64,000 nt of DNA from Epsilonproteobacteria bacterium UBA4036. Its GTDB lineage: Bacteria; Campylobacterota; Campylobacteria; Campylobacterales; Arcobacteraceae. The notes under the pieces are model-generated. The model had not been told where the DNA came from and searched no databases. It saw nothing but the letters and a program-made list of their open reading frames with translations. The translations under genes and the position numbers were made by a program. The DNA lies in contig DGAG01000007.1 in NCBI GenBank assembly GCA_002382325.1, positions 310,001-374,000 of the forward strand, in the 5' to 3' direction. Below are positions 35,761 through 44,262 of this stretch, one piece after another (within the stretch, counting starts at the first letter, position 1; every line of letters begins with the position of its first letter).

Positions 35761-36267
35761 TTAAGTGCGAAGATAGATTGTAAAATCACCCTCTTTATAG
35801 ACTTCAAATGTCTCATTTTCCACTTCAAGCGTTTCTTGTTTTTCATACTGAAATTTAACACTTTTATTCAATACACTTGCCGTGACTTTTTCTTGAGATT
35901 TACCATTTAGCAAAGAATTGAGTTTGTCAATATCTTTGATAAAATACTCTTCATCAAACAAATCATTTTTGACAAACTCCAATTTGGTACTGAGCTGATT
36001 GATAAGGCCCATATCACTAAATTGGGCAGGAATATTTTCATTGGGATTTTCTTTAAGACGTTTGAGCAAGGATTTTAAAACAATGGTATCATCAGAAGAA
36101 AAAAGTAGGAGTAAATCTTCATTTTCGGTTTCAAATTTGACGTTTTTTTGGCTCTCTTCAATAAAAATCCAATCTCCGTAATCAATCACACATTCATAAT
36201 AACGTTCAACAACTTTATGCTCTTTTACCATAAGATTTTTATCTTTTATAACAATTTTTATACTCAT
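35761..36267 (-). CDS. Uncharacterised cytoplasmic protein
   Basis: A protein of about 168 residues when started at the Met codon of MSIKIVIKD (36267); an upstream in-frame ATG (36300) overlaps the preceding gene and is less likely. It has no signal peptide or membrane segment. The sequence is acidic with alternating strands (VVERYYECVIDYGDWIFIEE) and a helical middle (KSLLKRLKENPNENIPAQFS). No family is recognised. It follows the DUF234 ATPase gene within about 10 bp and is probably co-transcribed with it. Confidence 0.65.
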   Translation of the reverse strand: MSIKIVIKDKNLMVKEHKVVERYYECVIDYGDWIFIEESQKNVKFETENEDLLLLFSSDDTIVLKSLLKRLKENPNENIPAQFSDMGLINQLSTKLEFVKNDLFDEEYFIKDIDKLNSLLNGKSQEKVTASVLNKSVKFQYEKQETLEVENETFEVYKEGDFTIYLRT

Positions 36268-36277
36268 ATGACTTCTT

Positions 36278-37558
36278 TTAATGGCATGAGAACAGGGCAA
36301 ACTGTTTGTTCAGTACGGTTTGAAATGCCTCTGATTTTTGCTTAAGTTCTTCATAGATTTGTTTACTATTTGAAGAGGCTTGATATTGCAATTGTATAAA
36401 TGTCACCACAGAATCATTAAACGCCACCACATCAATGGGTTGGTCTTTGTTGTTCCACCAACTGCCTACTTGAATGGGTTGATATCCAAAGAATGTCTCA
36501 AAATTTCTTACAATCATTTCATACATATGAGTTTGAAATGTTTGTGGAAGCAGTTCCGTATAAAGTGTTTGAAGCACCGTATCGACAAATTTGCTCATGC
36601 TATTTTGTTCATAAAGTGCTAAATTAACATAAACACATTTAAACCAAAATCGTAAAAAATTATCTTCAAGGGTGTACCGTCCAAATTTGCTGTACGCAAA
36701 ATCTTCATTCATAGGAACACGTTTTTTTATGAGCATCATTTCATTGAGTTTTTGCAAATATCGAGTTAAATAAGAGGATTTCACCCCTAACGTTTGTGCA
36801 ATTTCACCAATTTTATTGTTTCCATTAGCAATGGCATATAAAATCGAAGCATATGTAGCTGTTTCTGCGAATTCACTTTTGAGTAAATACCACCCTTGTT
36901 GTACAATGGCATGTTGATGTTGTCTTAAAATATCACTTACATTTTGTTCAAAACTTTTTGAAGTATTATAGTGCTTAATAGAGTTAAAATGGGTTCCAAA
37001 AAGAGCAAAAAGTTTAAGCTGATCCTCTTTTGAAATCTCAGGTAATATTGTTTTAATTGCCTCATATCCAAACGCTTCTAACACAATTCTTTTTGAAGCA
37101 TTTTGATAAACAATTGCCTCTTCTTTGGTGTGTGAATCAATCGAACTGCTAAAAATGATTTGAATATTTTTTTGCTTTAAATGGTTATTCCACTGTTTAT
37201 AAAACTCTTCCAAACACGCTTTTTGTATTTTGCATAAAGTATGAAAATCATCAAAAATAATCACCGTTTTTTTTGTAAAAGAGAGATGAGTAAGCCACAA
37301 CAAAAAATCGCCAAATGTCTCAATATTAGTTGTTGCTTGTTCATATTTTTGTGTGATTTGTTTTTGGAAAGATTCAAATAAAAGGTGAGGTAAAACTTCA
37401 ATACAAGACAAAAAAAGAGTTGATTTATCTTTGGTATAGTCTTGAAGAAAGGTGGTTTTGCCCACTTGTTTTCTTCCAAAAATAAAAAGAAAACTCGATA
37501 CAGGCTTGATAAAATCCTCTTGAAGTGTTTTAAGCTCCAACTCTCTTTTTAAAAGCAT
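36278..37558 (-). CDS. AAA ATPase of the archaeal-ATPase/DUF234 type
   Basis: A 426-residue ATPase. Walker A is FGRKQVGKTTFLQDY (about 27-42) and Walker B is TVIIFDDFHTL (about 97-107). A winged-helix segment (about 255-290; GNNKIGEIAQTLGVKSSYLTRYLQKL) and a C-terminal DUF234 domain (about 300-426; YTLEDNFLRFWFKCVY) with a PD-(D/E)xK-like piece (IDVVAFND...FIQLQY) follow. The family is common in archaea and scattered bacteria; its function is unknown, possibly tied to mobile elements or regulation. Confidence 0.85.
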   Translation of the reverse strand: MLLKRELELKTLQEDFIKPVSSFLFIFGRKQVGKTTFLQDYTKDKSTLFLSCIEVLPHLLFESFQKQITQKYEQATTNIETFGDFLLWLTHLSFTKKTVIIFDDFHTLCKIQKACLEEFYKQWNNHLKQKNIQIIFSSSIDSHTKEEAIVYQNASKRIVLEAFGYEAIKTILPEISKEDQLKLFALFGTHFNSIKHYNTSKSFEQNVSDILRQHQHAIVQQGWYLLKSEFAETATYASILYAIANGNNKIGEIAQTLGVKSSYLTRYLQKLNEMMLIKKRVPMNEDFAYSKFGRYTLEDNFLRFWFKCVYVNLALYEQNSMSKFVDTVLQTLYTELLPQTFQTHMYEMIVRNFETFFGYQPIQVGSWWNNKDQPIDVVAFNDSVVTFIQLQYQASSNSKQIYEELKQKSEAFQTVLNKQFALFSCH

Positions 37559-37585
37559 CCTATACCTTCGTATTGATTTTTAAAC

Positions 37586-38029
37586 TTACCTTAACTTCTT
37601 TATTTTAGTACATGAAAGCTTAATAAGCCGTGAAGAAGCTGCTTCAAAAAATCCATTTTTGTCTTCAACGATAATATCCGCATGTTCTTTTGCAAAAGTT
37701 TCATCAAAATGATGTTGCGTTAAATTGGCGGAGGTAGAATACATCTTCTTAAACTTTTTAATAAAATTATAATGCACATTATCAGAAGGAATCACTCTAA
37801 AAGAAGTTTGATTGGGGTAGATAAAGGTTGTATTTTTGGCTCTTCTGACATGATTTTTAAATTTTTGGGGAACACGAACTTGAGTTTTAAGTGTTTGAAA
37901 ACTCTCCACAACTTGAAGTATTTTTTGAGTTTGAGGGCGTTGCTTGATGGCGGTGAGTTTTTTATCGTCATTGGATAAAAAACCTACCGTCGTGTCAGTT
38001 TGAACCAAATAAACTTTTGACGCGTCCAT
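37586..38029 (-). CDS. Short Sua5/YciO/YrdC-like protein
   Basis: A 147-residue protein with the opening of the YrdC fold (VYLVQTDTTVGFLSNDDKKL, equivalent to YPTDTVYGL), a middle TFIYPNQTSFRVIPSD, and the KKMYSTSANLTQ motif (equivalent to STSAN). Full YrdC/TsaC proteins are about 190-200 residues, so a portion is missing and its role in threonylcarbamoyl-AMP synthesis is uncertain. Its ATG overlaps the carB stop by one base (TGATG), suggesting translational coupling. Confidence 0.75.
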   Translation of the reverse strand: MDASKVYLVQTDTTVGFLSNDDKKLTAIKQRPQTQKILQVVESFQTLKTQVRVPQKFKNHVRRAKNTTFIYPNQTSFRVIPSDNVHYNFIKKFKKMYSTSANLTQHHFDETFAKEHADIIVEDKNGFFEAASSRLIKLSCTKIKKLR

Positions 38030-41000
38030 CAGTCATTTAAAAAATCTTGAATCGATTTTACGTTTTGAACATTGCCCAATTTAATCTCTTCAATGGCTTG
38101 TACCGCAGGAAGTGCCGCAGCAACTGTTGTAAAATATGGTACTTTCATTCGTAAAACCGAACGTCTGATATCTTTACCGTCATCTTTACTGGCTTCATTG
38201 TCATCGGTGGTATTAATTGCCATGGCAATATCACCGTTGGTTAGTAAGTCCACAATATTAGGACGACCTTCACTGACTTTAAGGACTTTTTCACACTCAA
38301 TGCCTGCTTGTGTCAATACTTTGTGCGTTCCACCGGTTGAAACAATACTAAAGCCTAGTTTAACTAAACCATTGGCAATAGAAGGTGCAAACTCTTTATC
38401 CAAATTGCATAAAGAGATAAACACTTTTCCACTCGTTGGTAAGTCATTTTTTGCTGCACTTTGAGACTTAGCAAACGCAATTCCAAAGTTTGAAGCAATC
38501 CCCATAACCTCGCCTGTGGATTTCATTTCAGGTCCAAGCAATAAATCGGCACCATTGAGCTTATTAAAAGGGAAAACCGCTTCTTTTACTGCAACATGGT
38601 TTTTCAGTTTTGGTTTTAATACACCATTGCCCTCTTGAACAATATCTTTATCATAAATGGTTAAAGCCTCTCGCAATGTTTGACCAAACATAACTCGAGT
38701 TGCTACTTTAGCCAAAGGCATTCCTGTGGCTTTTGAAACAAAAGGAACCGTTCGTGAAGCTCTTGGATTGACTTCAATTAAGTAAATTTGTCCTTTATGA
38801 ATGGCATATTGCACATTCATAAGTCCAACAACACCCAAGCCCAAAGCCATATTTTTTGTTTTGGTTTCAAGTTCGGCAATTAATTCATCGTTGATAGATA
38901 CAGGAGGCAAAGAACACGCTGAATCACCTGAGTGAATCCCCGCTTCTTCGATATGTTGCATAATTCCACCAATATAAACCTCTTTGCCATCACAAATACA
39001 ATCCACATCTAACTCAATGGCTCGATCAAGAAATTTATCGATTAAAACAGGGGCATCATTAGATACAGAAACGGCTTCATCCATATACTGTTTTAACTCT
39101 TCTGTTGAGTAAACGATTTTCATACCTCGTCCACCTAAAACAAATGACGGTCGCACAAGTACAGGATACCCAATTCGTTCAGCAATTGTCATGGCTTGTT
39201 CAAAAGTAACGGCTGTTCCATTGTCAGGTTGTAGTAATCCTGCTTTTGTTACAAAGCTTGAGAATTTTTCTCGATCTTCTGCTAAATCAATTACTTCAGC
39301 CGTTGTTCCAATGATTTTTGCTCCTGCTTTGGTTAATGCGTTGGCAAGTTTTAAAGGGGTTTGTCCTCCAAAGTGAACAATCACACCGTCTGGATTCTCT
39401 TTTTCTACCACACTTCTTACATGTTCAAAATCAATGGGTTCAAAATATAACACATCTGAGGTGTCATAATCCGTTGATACGGTTTCTGGGTTGCAGTTAT
39501 ACATAATGGTTTTAACGCCCATTTCATTGAGTGCAAAAGAAGCATGAACACAACAATAGTCAAACTCAATTCCTTGACCAATTCGGTTTGGTCCTCCCCC
39601 AATAATCATCACTTTCTTTTGATCCGATTCTTCTTTGGCTTTTTTAGGCAGTTTTGTAATATTGGTGGTTGAATAAAGATAAGGAGTCAAGGCTTTAAAT
39701 TCAGCTGCACACGTATCCACTTCATTGTATTCAAAGTCAATATCCATTGCTTTTCTGGCATAATAAACATCGTCCTCTTTTTTGCCAATGAGTTTGGCAA
39801 TCATTTTATCACTAAAGCCGTTTGTTTTCGCAAGTCGCATGGCTTTTTCATCGCTTAAAATATCCACGGTAATTGACTTTTCTATATTATATATTTCTCT
39901 GAATTTAGTTAAAAACCAAGGGTCAATGGCACATAATTCAAAGATTTCTTCATTGGTTAAGCCCATTCGATACCCTTGCATCACATATTGAAGTCGTTTA
40001 TCATTGGGTCGTCGAATCTCTTTTTTGATAAATTCCAAATCGCCCTCAACTGGGTCAAATCCGATTAGCCCTGTTTCCATTGAGCAGAGTGCTTTTTGAA
40101 TTGACTCATTAAATGTTCGTCCAATTGCCATGGCTTCACCCACTGATTTCATCGAAGTGGTTAAGGTAGAATCGGCTTTAGGGAATTTTTCAAACGTAAA
40201 TCTTGGAACTTTAGTAACGATATAATCAATAACAGGTTCAAAAGAAGCTGCTGTTCCCGTAATATCATTGGTGATTTCATCAAGAGTAAAACCAACGGCT
40301 AACAGTGTTGCTACTTTAGCAATAGGATAACCCGTAGCCTTAGAAGCCAACGCCGAACTTCGTGAAACTCGTGGATTCATCTCAATAACAATCATTCGTC
40401 CAGTTTTTGGGCAAATAGAGAATTGAACATTTGACCCCCCTGTATCAACACCGATTTCTCGTAAAATAGCAAAAGAGGCATTTCGCATATCTTGATACTC
40501 TTTATCTGTCAAGGTAAGTGCAGGAGCAATCGTAACCGAATCTCCTGTGTGTACACCCATTGGGTCTAAGTTTTCAATGGAACATACGATAATACAGTTA
40601 TCTTTTCTGTCACGAATAACTTCCATTTCGTACTCTTTCCAACCCAACATTGACTCCATGATCTCAATTTCATTAATAGGACTGGCTTCAAGACCTGCTT
40701 GGGCTAAAAGTTTAAACTCTTCCATGTTATACGCGACACCACTTCCTCCCCCTGCAAGAGTAAAAGAGGCTCGACTGATTACAGGAAAACCAATATCTTT
40801 GGCGATTTCTATGGCTTCATCAAGATTATACGCATTGGCACTTTTAGGTAAATCCATACCAATTTTAATCATCGCTTCATTAAAAAGGTGTCTGTCTTCT
40901 CCTTTTTTAATTGCCTCGGGATTGGCTCCTAAGAAGTGAATACCTTCAAGCATCCCTTTATCGTACATAGAAGTAGCAACATTGAGTGCGGTTTGTCCAC

Positions 41001-41271
41001 CCATCGTAGGTAAAACAGCATCGATGTTCTCTTTTTTAATGATTTCTGCAATCACCTCTTCTGTAATAGGCTCAATATAGGTTTTATCTGCAAACTCTGG
41101 GTCTGTCATAATCGTTGCTGGATTTGAATTGATTAATACCACTCGATATCCCAACTCTTTTAATGTTTTTGTTGCTTGAGTACCTGAATAGTCAAATTCA
41201 CACGCTTGACCAATAATAATTGGACCTGAACCGATAAGTAAAATAGATTTTATGTCTTCTCTTTTTGGCAT
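38029..41271 (-). CDS. carB: Carbamoyl-phosphate synthase large subunit
   Basis: A 1080-residue full-length CarB supplying carbamoyl phosphate for arginine and pyrimidine synthesis. It has two ATP-grasp halves: N-terminal (VLLIGSGPIIIGQACEFDYS; EYEMEVIRDRKDNCI) and second (KVMIIGGGPNRIGQGIEFDY; ELDVDCICDGKEVYI), plus the C-terminal MGS-like allosteric domain (about 940-1080; FSIVSTGGTHKVL). The small subunit carA is not adjacent. It is followed by the Sua5-like gene with a 1-base overlap. Confidence 0.97.
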   Translation of the reverse strand: MPKREDIKSILLIGSGPIIIGQACEFDYSGTQATKTLKELGYRVVLINSNPATIMTDPEFADKTYIEPITEEVIAEIIKKENIDAVLPTMGGQTALNVATSMYDKGMLEGIHFLGANPEAIKKGEDRHLFNEAMIKIGMDLPKSANAYNLDEAIEIAKDIGFPVISRASFTLAGGGSGVAYNMEEFKLLAQAGLEASPINEIEIMESMLGWKEYEMEVIRDRKDNCIIVCSIENLDPMGVHTGDSVTIAPALTLTDKEYQDMRNASFAILREIGVDTGGSNVQFSICPKTGRMIVIEMNPRVSRSSALASKATGYPIAKVATLLAVGFTLDEITNDITGTAASFEPVIDYIVTKVPRFTFEKFPKADSTLTTSMKSVGEAMAIGRTFNESIQKALCSMETGLIGFDPVEGDLEFIKKEIRRPNDKRLQYVMQGYRMGLTNEEIFELCAIDPWFLTKFREIYNIEKSITVDILSDEKAMRLAKTNGFSDKMIAKLIGKKEDDVYYARKAMDIDFEYNEVDTCAAEFKALTPYLYSTTNITKLPKKAKEESDQKKVMIIGGGPNRIGQGIEFDYCCVHASFALNEMGVKTIMYNCNPETVSTDYDTSDVLYFEPIDFEHVRSVVEKENPDGVIVHFGGQTPLKLANALTKAGAKIIGTTAEVIDLAEDREKFSSFVTKAGLLQPDNGTAVTFEQAMTIAERIGYPVLVRPSFVLGGRGMKIVYSTEELKQYMDEAVSVSNDAPVLIDKFLDRAIELDVDCICDGKEVYIGGIMQHIEEAGIHSGDSACSLPPVSINDELIAELETKTKNMALGLGVVGLMNVQYAIHKGQIYLIEVNPRASRTVPFVSKATGMPLAKVATRVMFGQTLREALTIYDKDIVQEGNGVLKPKLKNHVAVKEAVFPFNKLNGADLLLGPEMKSTGEVMGIASNFGIAFAKSQSAAKNDLPTSGKVFISLCNLDKEFAPSIANGLVKLGFSIVSTGGTHKVLTQAGIECEKVLKVSEGRPNIVDLLTNGDIAMAINTTDDNEASKDDGKDIRRSVLRMKVPYFTTVAAALPAVQAIEEIKLGNVQNVKSIQDFLND

Positions 41272-41362
41272 TAAAGTTCCCTGTAAGTTTTTTAAAAATT
41301 TGACTATTTTATCTAAGAAGTGCTTAAAAATTGGTTATGCAAAGAGCTGTTTTAAGTGCTTT

Positions 41363-41379
41363 GAGGGCAAGTTGCCCTC
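41363..41379 (-). terminator. GC-rich hairpin after the ThiF-like gene
   Basis: GAGGGCA / TGCCCTC pair around a 3-base loop, 39 bp downstream of the ThiF-like gene (minus strand) and upstream of carB. GC-rich against the AT-rich background. The T-tract is weak, so termination is inferred. Confidence 0.5.
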
Positions 41380-41417
41380 TTAGGTTACAAAAATGTAAAG
41401 AAGTGGATTTCGAAAAA

Positions 41418-42098
41418 CTATTGTTTAGGAAGTCCAAATTTCAAAGTATTTAATTCGCCCTCTTCATTGAACGACAAATAGTATAAAATATCTTTTTTTA
41501 CTGTTAATCCTGCCAAATATCGTATGGCTAAATTTGCTTGAAGTGATCCTATGTGCATCACAATAGGACACGCAATGCCATTGGGTTTTCGGTCATTGAT
41601 TTTAAACACCGCTTCATACGATGCATTTTCGAAAAAGCATACTTGCCCATGAAACTCTTCAACACTGCCATAAATCCAAACTTGCTTTTTCTTCATACAG
41701 TATTCGTTGATTGCTGCTCGTGTGGGTAAGTTATCGGTCGCATCTATGATTAAATCAAACGCCAAATCACGCTTGGCAAAATCCTCAAAACTTTCCGTGT
41801 AGGCACTCACTTTGACAAAAGGACAACGCGACTCCACCAACTCTTTGAGAACTTCGGCTTTGTATTTGCCATCATCGCCCACTTTAAAGCCAATTTGTCG
41901 GTGAATATTATGCACCCCTACTTCATCAAAATCCACAAAAGCAAACTCCCCAATGCCACTGGCACCTAAAGCAATCGCCAAAGTACACCCCAAACCACCA
42001 CTTCCAATAATCGCAACTTTTTTGTTCTGTAAAGAGGATTGAGTCTGCTCTCCCCAAAGTTTGATTTGCCGATTAAAAAACTCATTGGCTTCTATCAT
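41418..42098 (-). CDS. ThiF/MoeB/HesA-family adenylyltransferase
   Basis: A 226-residue E1-like enzyme that activates the C-terminus of a ubiquitin-like sulfur carrier. The Rossmann ATP-binding motif is VAIIGSGGLGCTLAIALGAS, followed by FVDFDEVGVHNIHRQIGF and DLIIDATDNLPTRAAINEYC. The two CxxC zinc motifs of MoeB/ThiF are not visible, so it belongs to the shorter HesA/TcdA-like group. Which carrier it serves (thiamine, molybdopterin or other) is unclear; no thiS or moaD is nearby. Confidence 0.85.
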   Translation of the reverse strand: MIEANEFFNRQIKLWGEQTQSSLQNKKVAIIGSGGLGCTLAIALGASGIGEFAFVDFDEVGVHNIHRQIGFKVGDDGKYKAEVLKELVESRCPFVKVSAYTESFEDFAKRDLAFDLIIDATDNLPTRAAINEYCMKKKQVWIYGSVEEFHGQVCFFENASYEAVFKINDRKPNGIACPIVMHIGSLQANLAIRYLAGLTVKKDILYYLSFNEEGELNTLKFGLPKQ

Positions 42099-42272
42099 AG
42101 TTAATCCTTAGTAAATAAGTAAAGTTTATTTTTATTATTCTATGGTGTAATAATAGCAGATTTTCTTTAAATTTATTTGACGTTTGTCAAATCATACTTG
42201 AGTGATTTAGTTTGGTATTTTTCTCAAATTCAAACTCAATGAGTCTTCGTTATTAATTCATAAGCAGTAATT

Positions 42273-42566
42273 TTATTTGATTCTATCTATCCAATAATCT
42301 GGATATCTATGATGATGAGCTATTGCAATTACTAAAATATAATCATCTTCTATAGAGTATAAAATATTAAAAAGAAATTTATTTATGATACATTTTCTAA
42401 TATCTTTTTTAACTTTTACAAACATATTAGGAAATTTTTGTATTCTTTTTAAACTGTTATATACTTCACTTTTAAATTTATTGCTTAAGTTGGTTTGCTG
42501 TTCTTCGTAATACTCTTGTGAATCATAAAGCTCTTGTTCGGCAAGTTCTAAAAATAAGATTTTCAT
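42273..42566 (-). CDS. RelE/ParE-family toxin
   Basis: A 97-residue toxin of the ParE/RelE superfamily. It opens MKILFLELAEQELYDSQEYY, has LKRIQKFPNMFVKVKKDIRKCIINKFLFNILYSI split by the typical Arg/Lys-rich strand, and ends in AIAHHHRYPDYWIDRI, close to the RHxxRxPxYW ending of this group. It would target gyrase (ParE-like) or ribosome-bound mRNA (RelE-like). Its ATG overlaps the antitoxin stop (TAATG), a standard coupled toxin-antitoxin layout. Confidence 0.88.
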   Translation of the reverse strand: MKILFLELAEQELYDSQEYYEEQQTNLSNKFKSEVYNSLKRIQKFPNMFVKVKKDIRKCIINKFLFNILYSIEDDYILVIAIAHHHRYPDYWIDRIK

Positions 42567-42766
42567 TATTTAAAAATATCTTCCATAGGAACCGTTTTTA
42601 GTTCTCCCTTTCGATAAGCTTCCAACCTTCTATTGGCCTCATCTGCCCATATTTGGTCTATTTCCTCATCTGGCTTATCTATGCTTTTAAAAAGTTCATC
42701 AATAAGTTTTGTTCTTTCATTGACATTTAGAGTTAAGGCTTGTTCCAATAATTCATTGATACTCAT
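42566..42766 (-). CDS. Antitoxin of the addiction-module-component family (PF09720-like)
   Basis: A 66-residue protein: SINELLEQALTLNVNERTKL, LIDELFKSI and WADEANRRLEAYRKGELK match the putative addiction module component family that pairs with RelE/ParE toxins. It is acidic and helical, expected to bind the toxin and autorepress the operon. It precedes the toxin gene with a 1-bp overlap and follows the type I restriction locus by about 130 bp. Confidence 0.85.
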   Translation of the reverse strand: MSINELLEQALTLNVNERTKLIDELFKSIDKPDEEIDQIWADEANRRLEAYRKGELKTVPMEDIFK

Positions 42767-42895
42767 ATGCTAATCCTTTATTTATTTGTTGGATTTTTAC
42801 TCATATTATTCCTTTTGAAAATTATATCTTAAATTATTCAAACTGACAATATAAATACTAATTTGCAGTTGTTTCCATTAACTTATTTTAAATAC

Positions 42896-43045
42896 TTAAG
42901 TTTTACTTTCAATTGCTCCATGTTTAGTGGTTGTTCGGAAATTCCGAACAACCGCTTTTTTATCCAATTCTTCATCTTCAAATCTTACATCTACTTTCAT
43001 ATTACCTTGTTCTTTTTGGTAGATTAAGATGTTTTGATTGTTCAT
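42896..43045 (-). pseudogene. RhuM-family remnant with internal deletion
   Basis: A 49-codon ORF whose start overlaps the hsdS stop (ATGA). Its first half (NNQNILIYQKEQGNMKVDV, then RFEDE) is the start of RhuM-family proteins. It then jumps directly to ELDKKAVVRNFRTTTKHGA, which in full RhuM proteins lies some 30-40 residues later, and stops soon after. This reads as an in-frame internal deletion plus truncation of a gene of about 330 residues. RhuM genes are often found next to hsdS in type I loci. A 12-bp perfect palindrome (GGTTGTTCGGAA) sits within it. Confidence 0.75.
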
Positions 43046-44262
43046 TTAACTCTCACTTGCCCATTCATAAGCATTGGAAGAAGCCAATCTCTTAGTTCTG
43101 ATAATTTTTGGTTTTCTTTTTCATTTAAAATCACTTTTTTAATTAATTTATCTATTTTTTTTGAATAATTATTAACTAAATTAATATCATTTGGAAATGA
43201 CACTTTATACTTTTCTAAATTATTTTCCCAATTTACATAAGGTTGTTGGCTTCCTGTAGATAATTTATTTGCAATATTAATTGTTCTATCTTCATTACAA
43301 AGCTGAAATAAATATGGCAAATGGTTCTGATTTTTAGCTCTAAGAACTAGACATGTCGTTCTTGTAATTCCATTAAAAGGAGCTATACAAACTCTATGAA
43401 AATAAACTCTCATAGCACCAATTAATATATCATATTCTTTATATTTTATTAAACTTGTTTTTGCTTCTTTAGAATCTAAATAAGAACCAAAACTCATCTT
43501 TTTCATTGGTAAATAATCTATAGGTGTATATTTGTCTTTTTCTGATATATTACTATTTGAAATTGAATCACTACAATTAATTAATAATTCATTTAAAGTT
43601 TTAACTTCCCAACCTTTTGGTATTTCTCTTTTTAACTCTTTATTATAAAATATCTTACCACCTGATGATTTATAAGGTTTTCCATTCTCATCTGGAAAAT
43701 CAAACTGCACAAACCAATAATCATAAAGAGTTTTTGCCATAGATTCAAGTTCTTTATTAATTCTATTGTTTAGTTCTATTTTTGAATTTATAGAATCTAA
43801 AATCTTAACAATAGAATCTTGATTTTCTTTACTTTGTAGTGGTATTTGCATATCTAAAAACATAAAATGGTTTAAGTCAGGAATAGTTGTTATTCCTGCC
43901 CTTTTCGACATTTCATATTGTTTTTCTTTAGTTGTTAGGCAATAATATAAAAATTTACTATTTAATTTATTTTTATCAAAATTAACTTTGAAAAAATTGT
44001 TGTGAAAACAACCTTTTATCCCGGTTATTATTTGTCCAGTATTTCCTGTTCTAACAACTAAAATATCATCTTCTTCACATATAGTAGATTTAGTAGGGTT
44101 TTCAACATAATATTTTTCTAAATAACTATCTTTTAGAAATTGAACTGTAATATAAAAATATCTATTTTCTTTTGCTTCTTTAAATCTTTTATCAATTGAT
44201 ATTTGCAATCCTTGATTAACATTACAAATATCTCTTAAATGAGTATAAGTTATCTTACTCAT
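43042..44262 (-). CDS. hsdS: Type I restriction-modification specificity subunit
   Basis: A 406-residue HsdS with two target-recognition domains (about 1-150 and 210-350), each followed by a conserved helix: ILDSINSKIELNNRINKELE with LYDYWFVQFDFPDENGKPYK, and LIKKVILNEKENQKLSELRD with LLPMLMNGQVRV. These are classic HsdS spacer and tail motifs. It determines the DNA sequence methylated and cut. Its start overlaps hsdM by 8 bp, and its stop overlaps the RhuM remnant. Confidence 0.95.
   Translation of the reverse strand: MSKITYTHLRDICNVNQGLQISIDKRFKEAKENRYFYITVQFLKDSYLEKYYVENPTKSTICEEDDILVVRTGNTGQIITGIKGCFHNNFFKVNFDKNKLNSKFLYYCLTTKEKQYEMSKRAGITTIPDLNHFMFLDMQIPLQSKENQDSIVKILDSINSKIELNNRINKELESMAKTLYDYWFVQFDFPDENGKPYKSSGGKIFYNKELKREIPKGWEVKTLNELLINCSDSISNSNISEKDKYTPIDYLPMKKMSFGSYLDSKEAKTSLIKYKEYDILIGAMRVYFHRVCIAPFNGITRTTCLVLRAKNQNHLPYLFQLCNEDRTINIANKLSTGSQQPYVNWENNLEKYKVSFPNDINLVNNYSKKIDKLIKKVILNEKENQKLSELRDWLLPMLMNGQVRVK

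Noticed and set aside
42938..42962. 12-bp palindrome near GGTTGTTCGGAA as an operator or terminator
   Set aside because: It is part of the coding sequence for VVRNFRTT in RhuM relatives, so its symmetry is more simply explained as coding, although a T-run follows on the plus strand.
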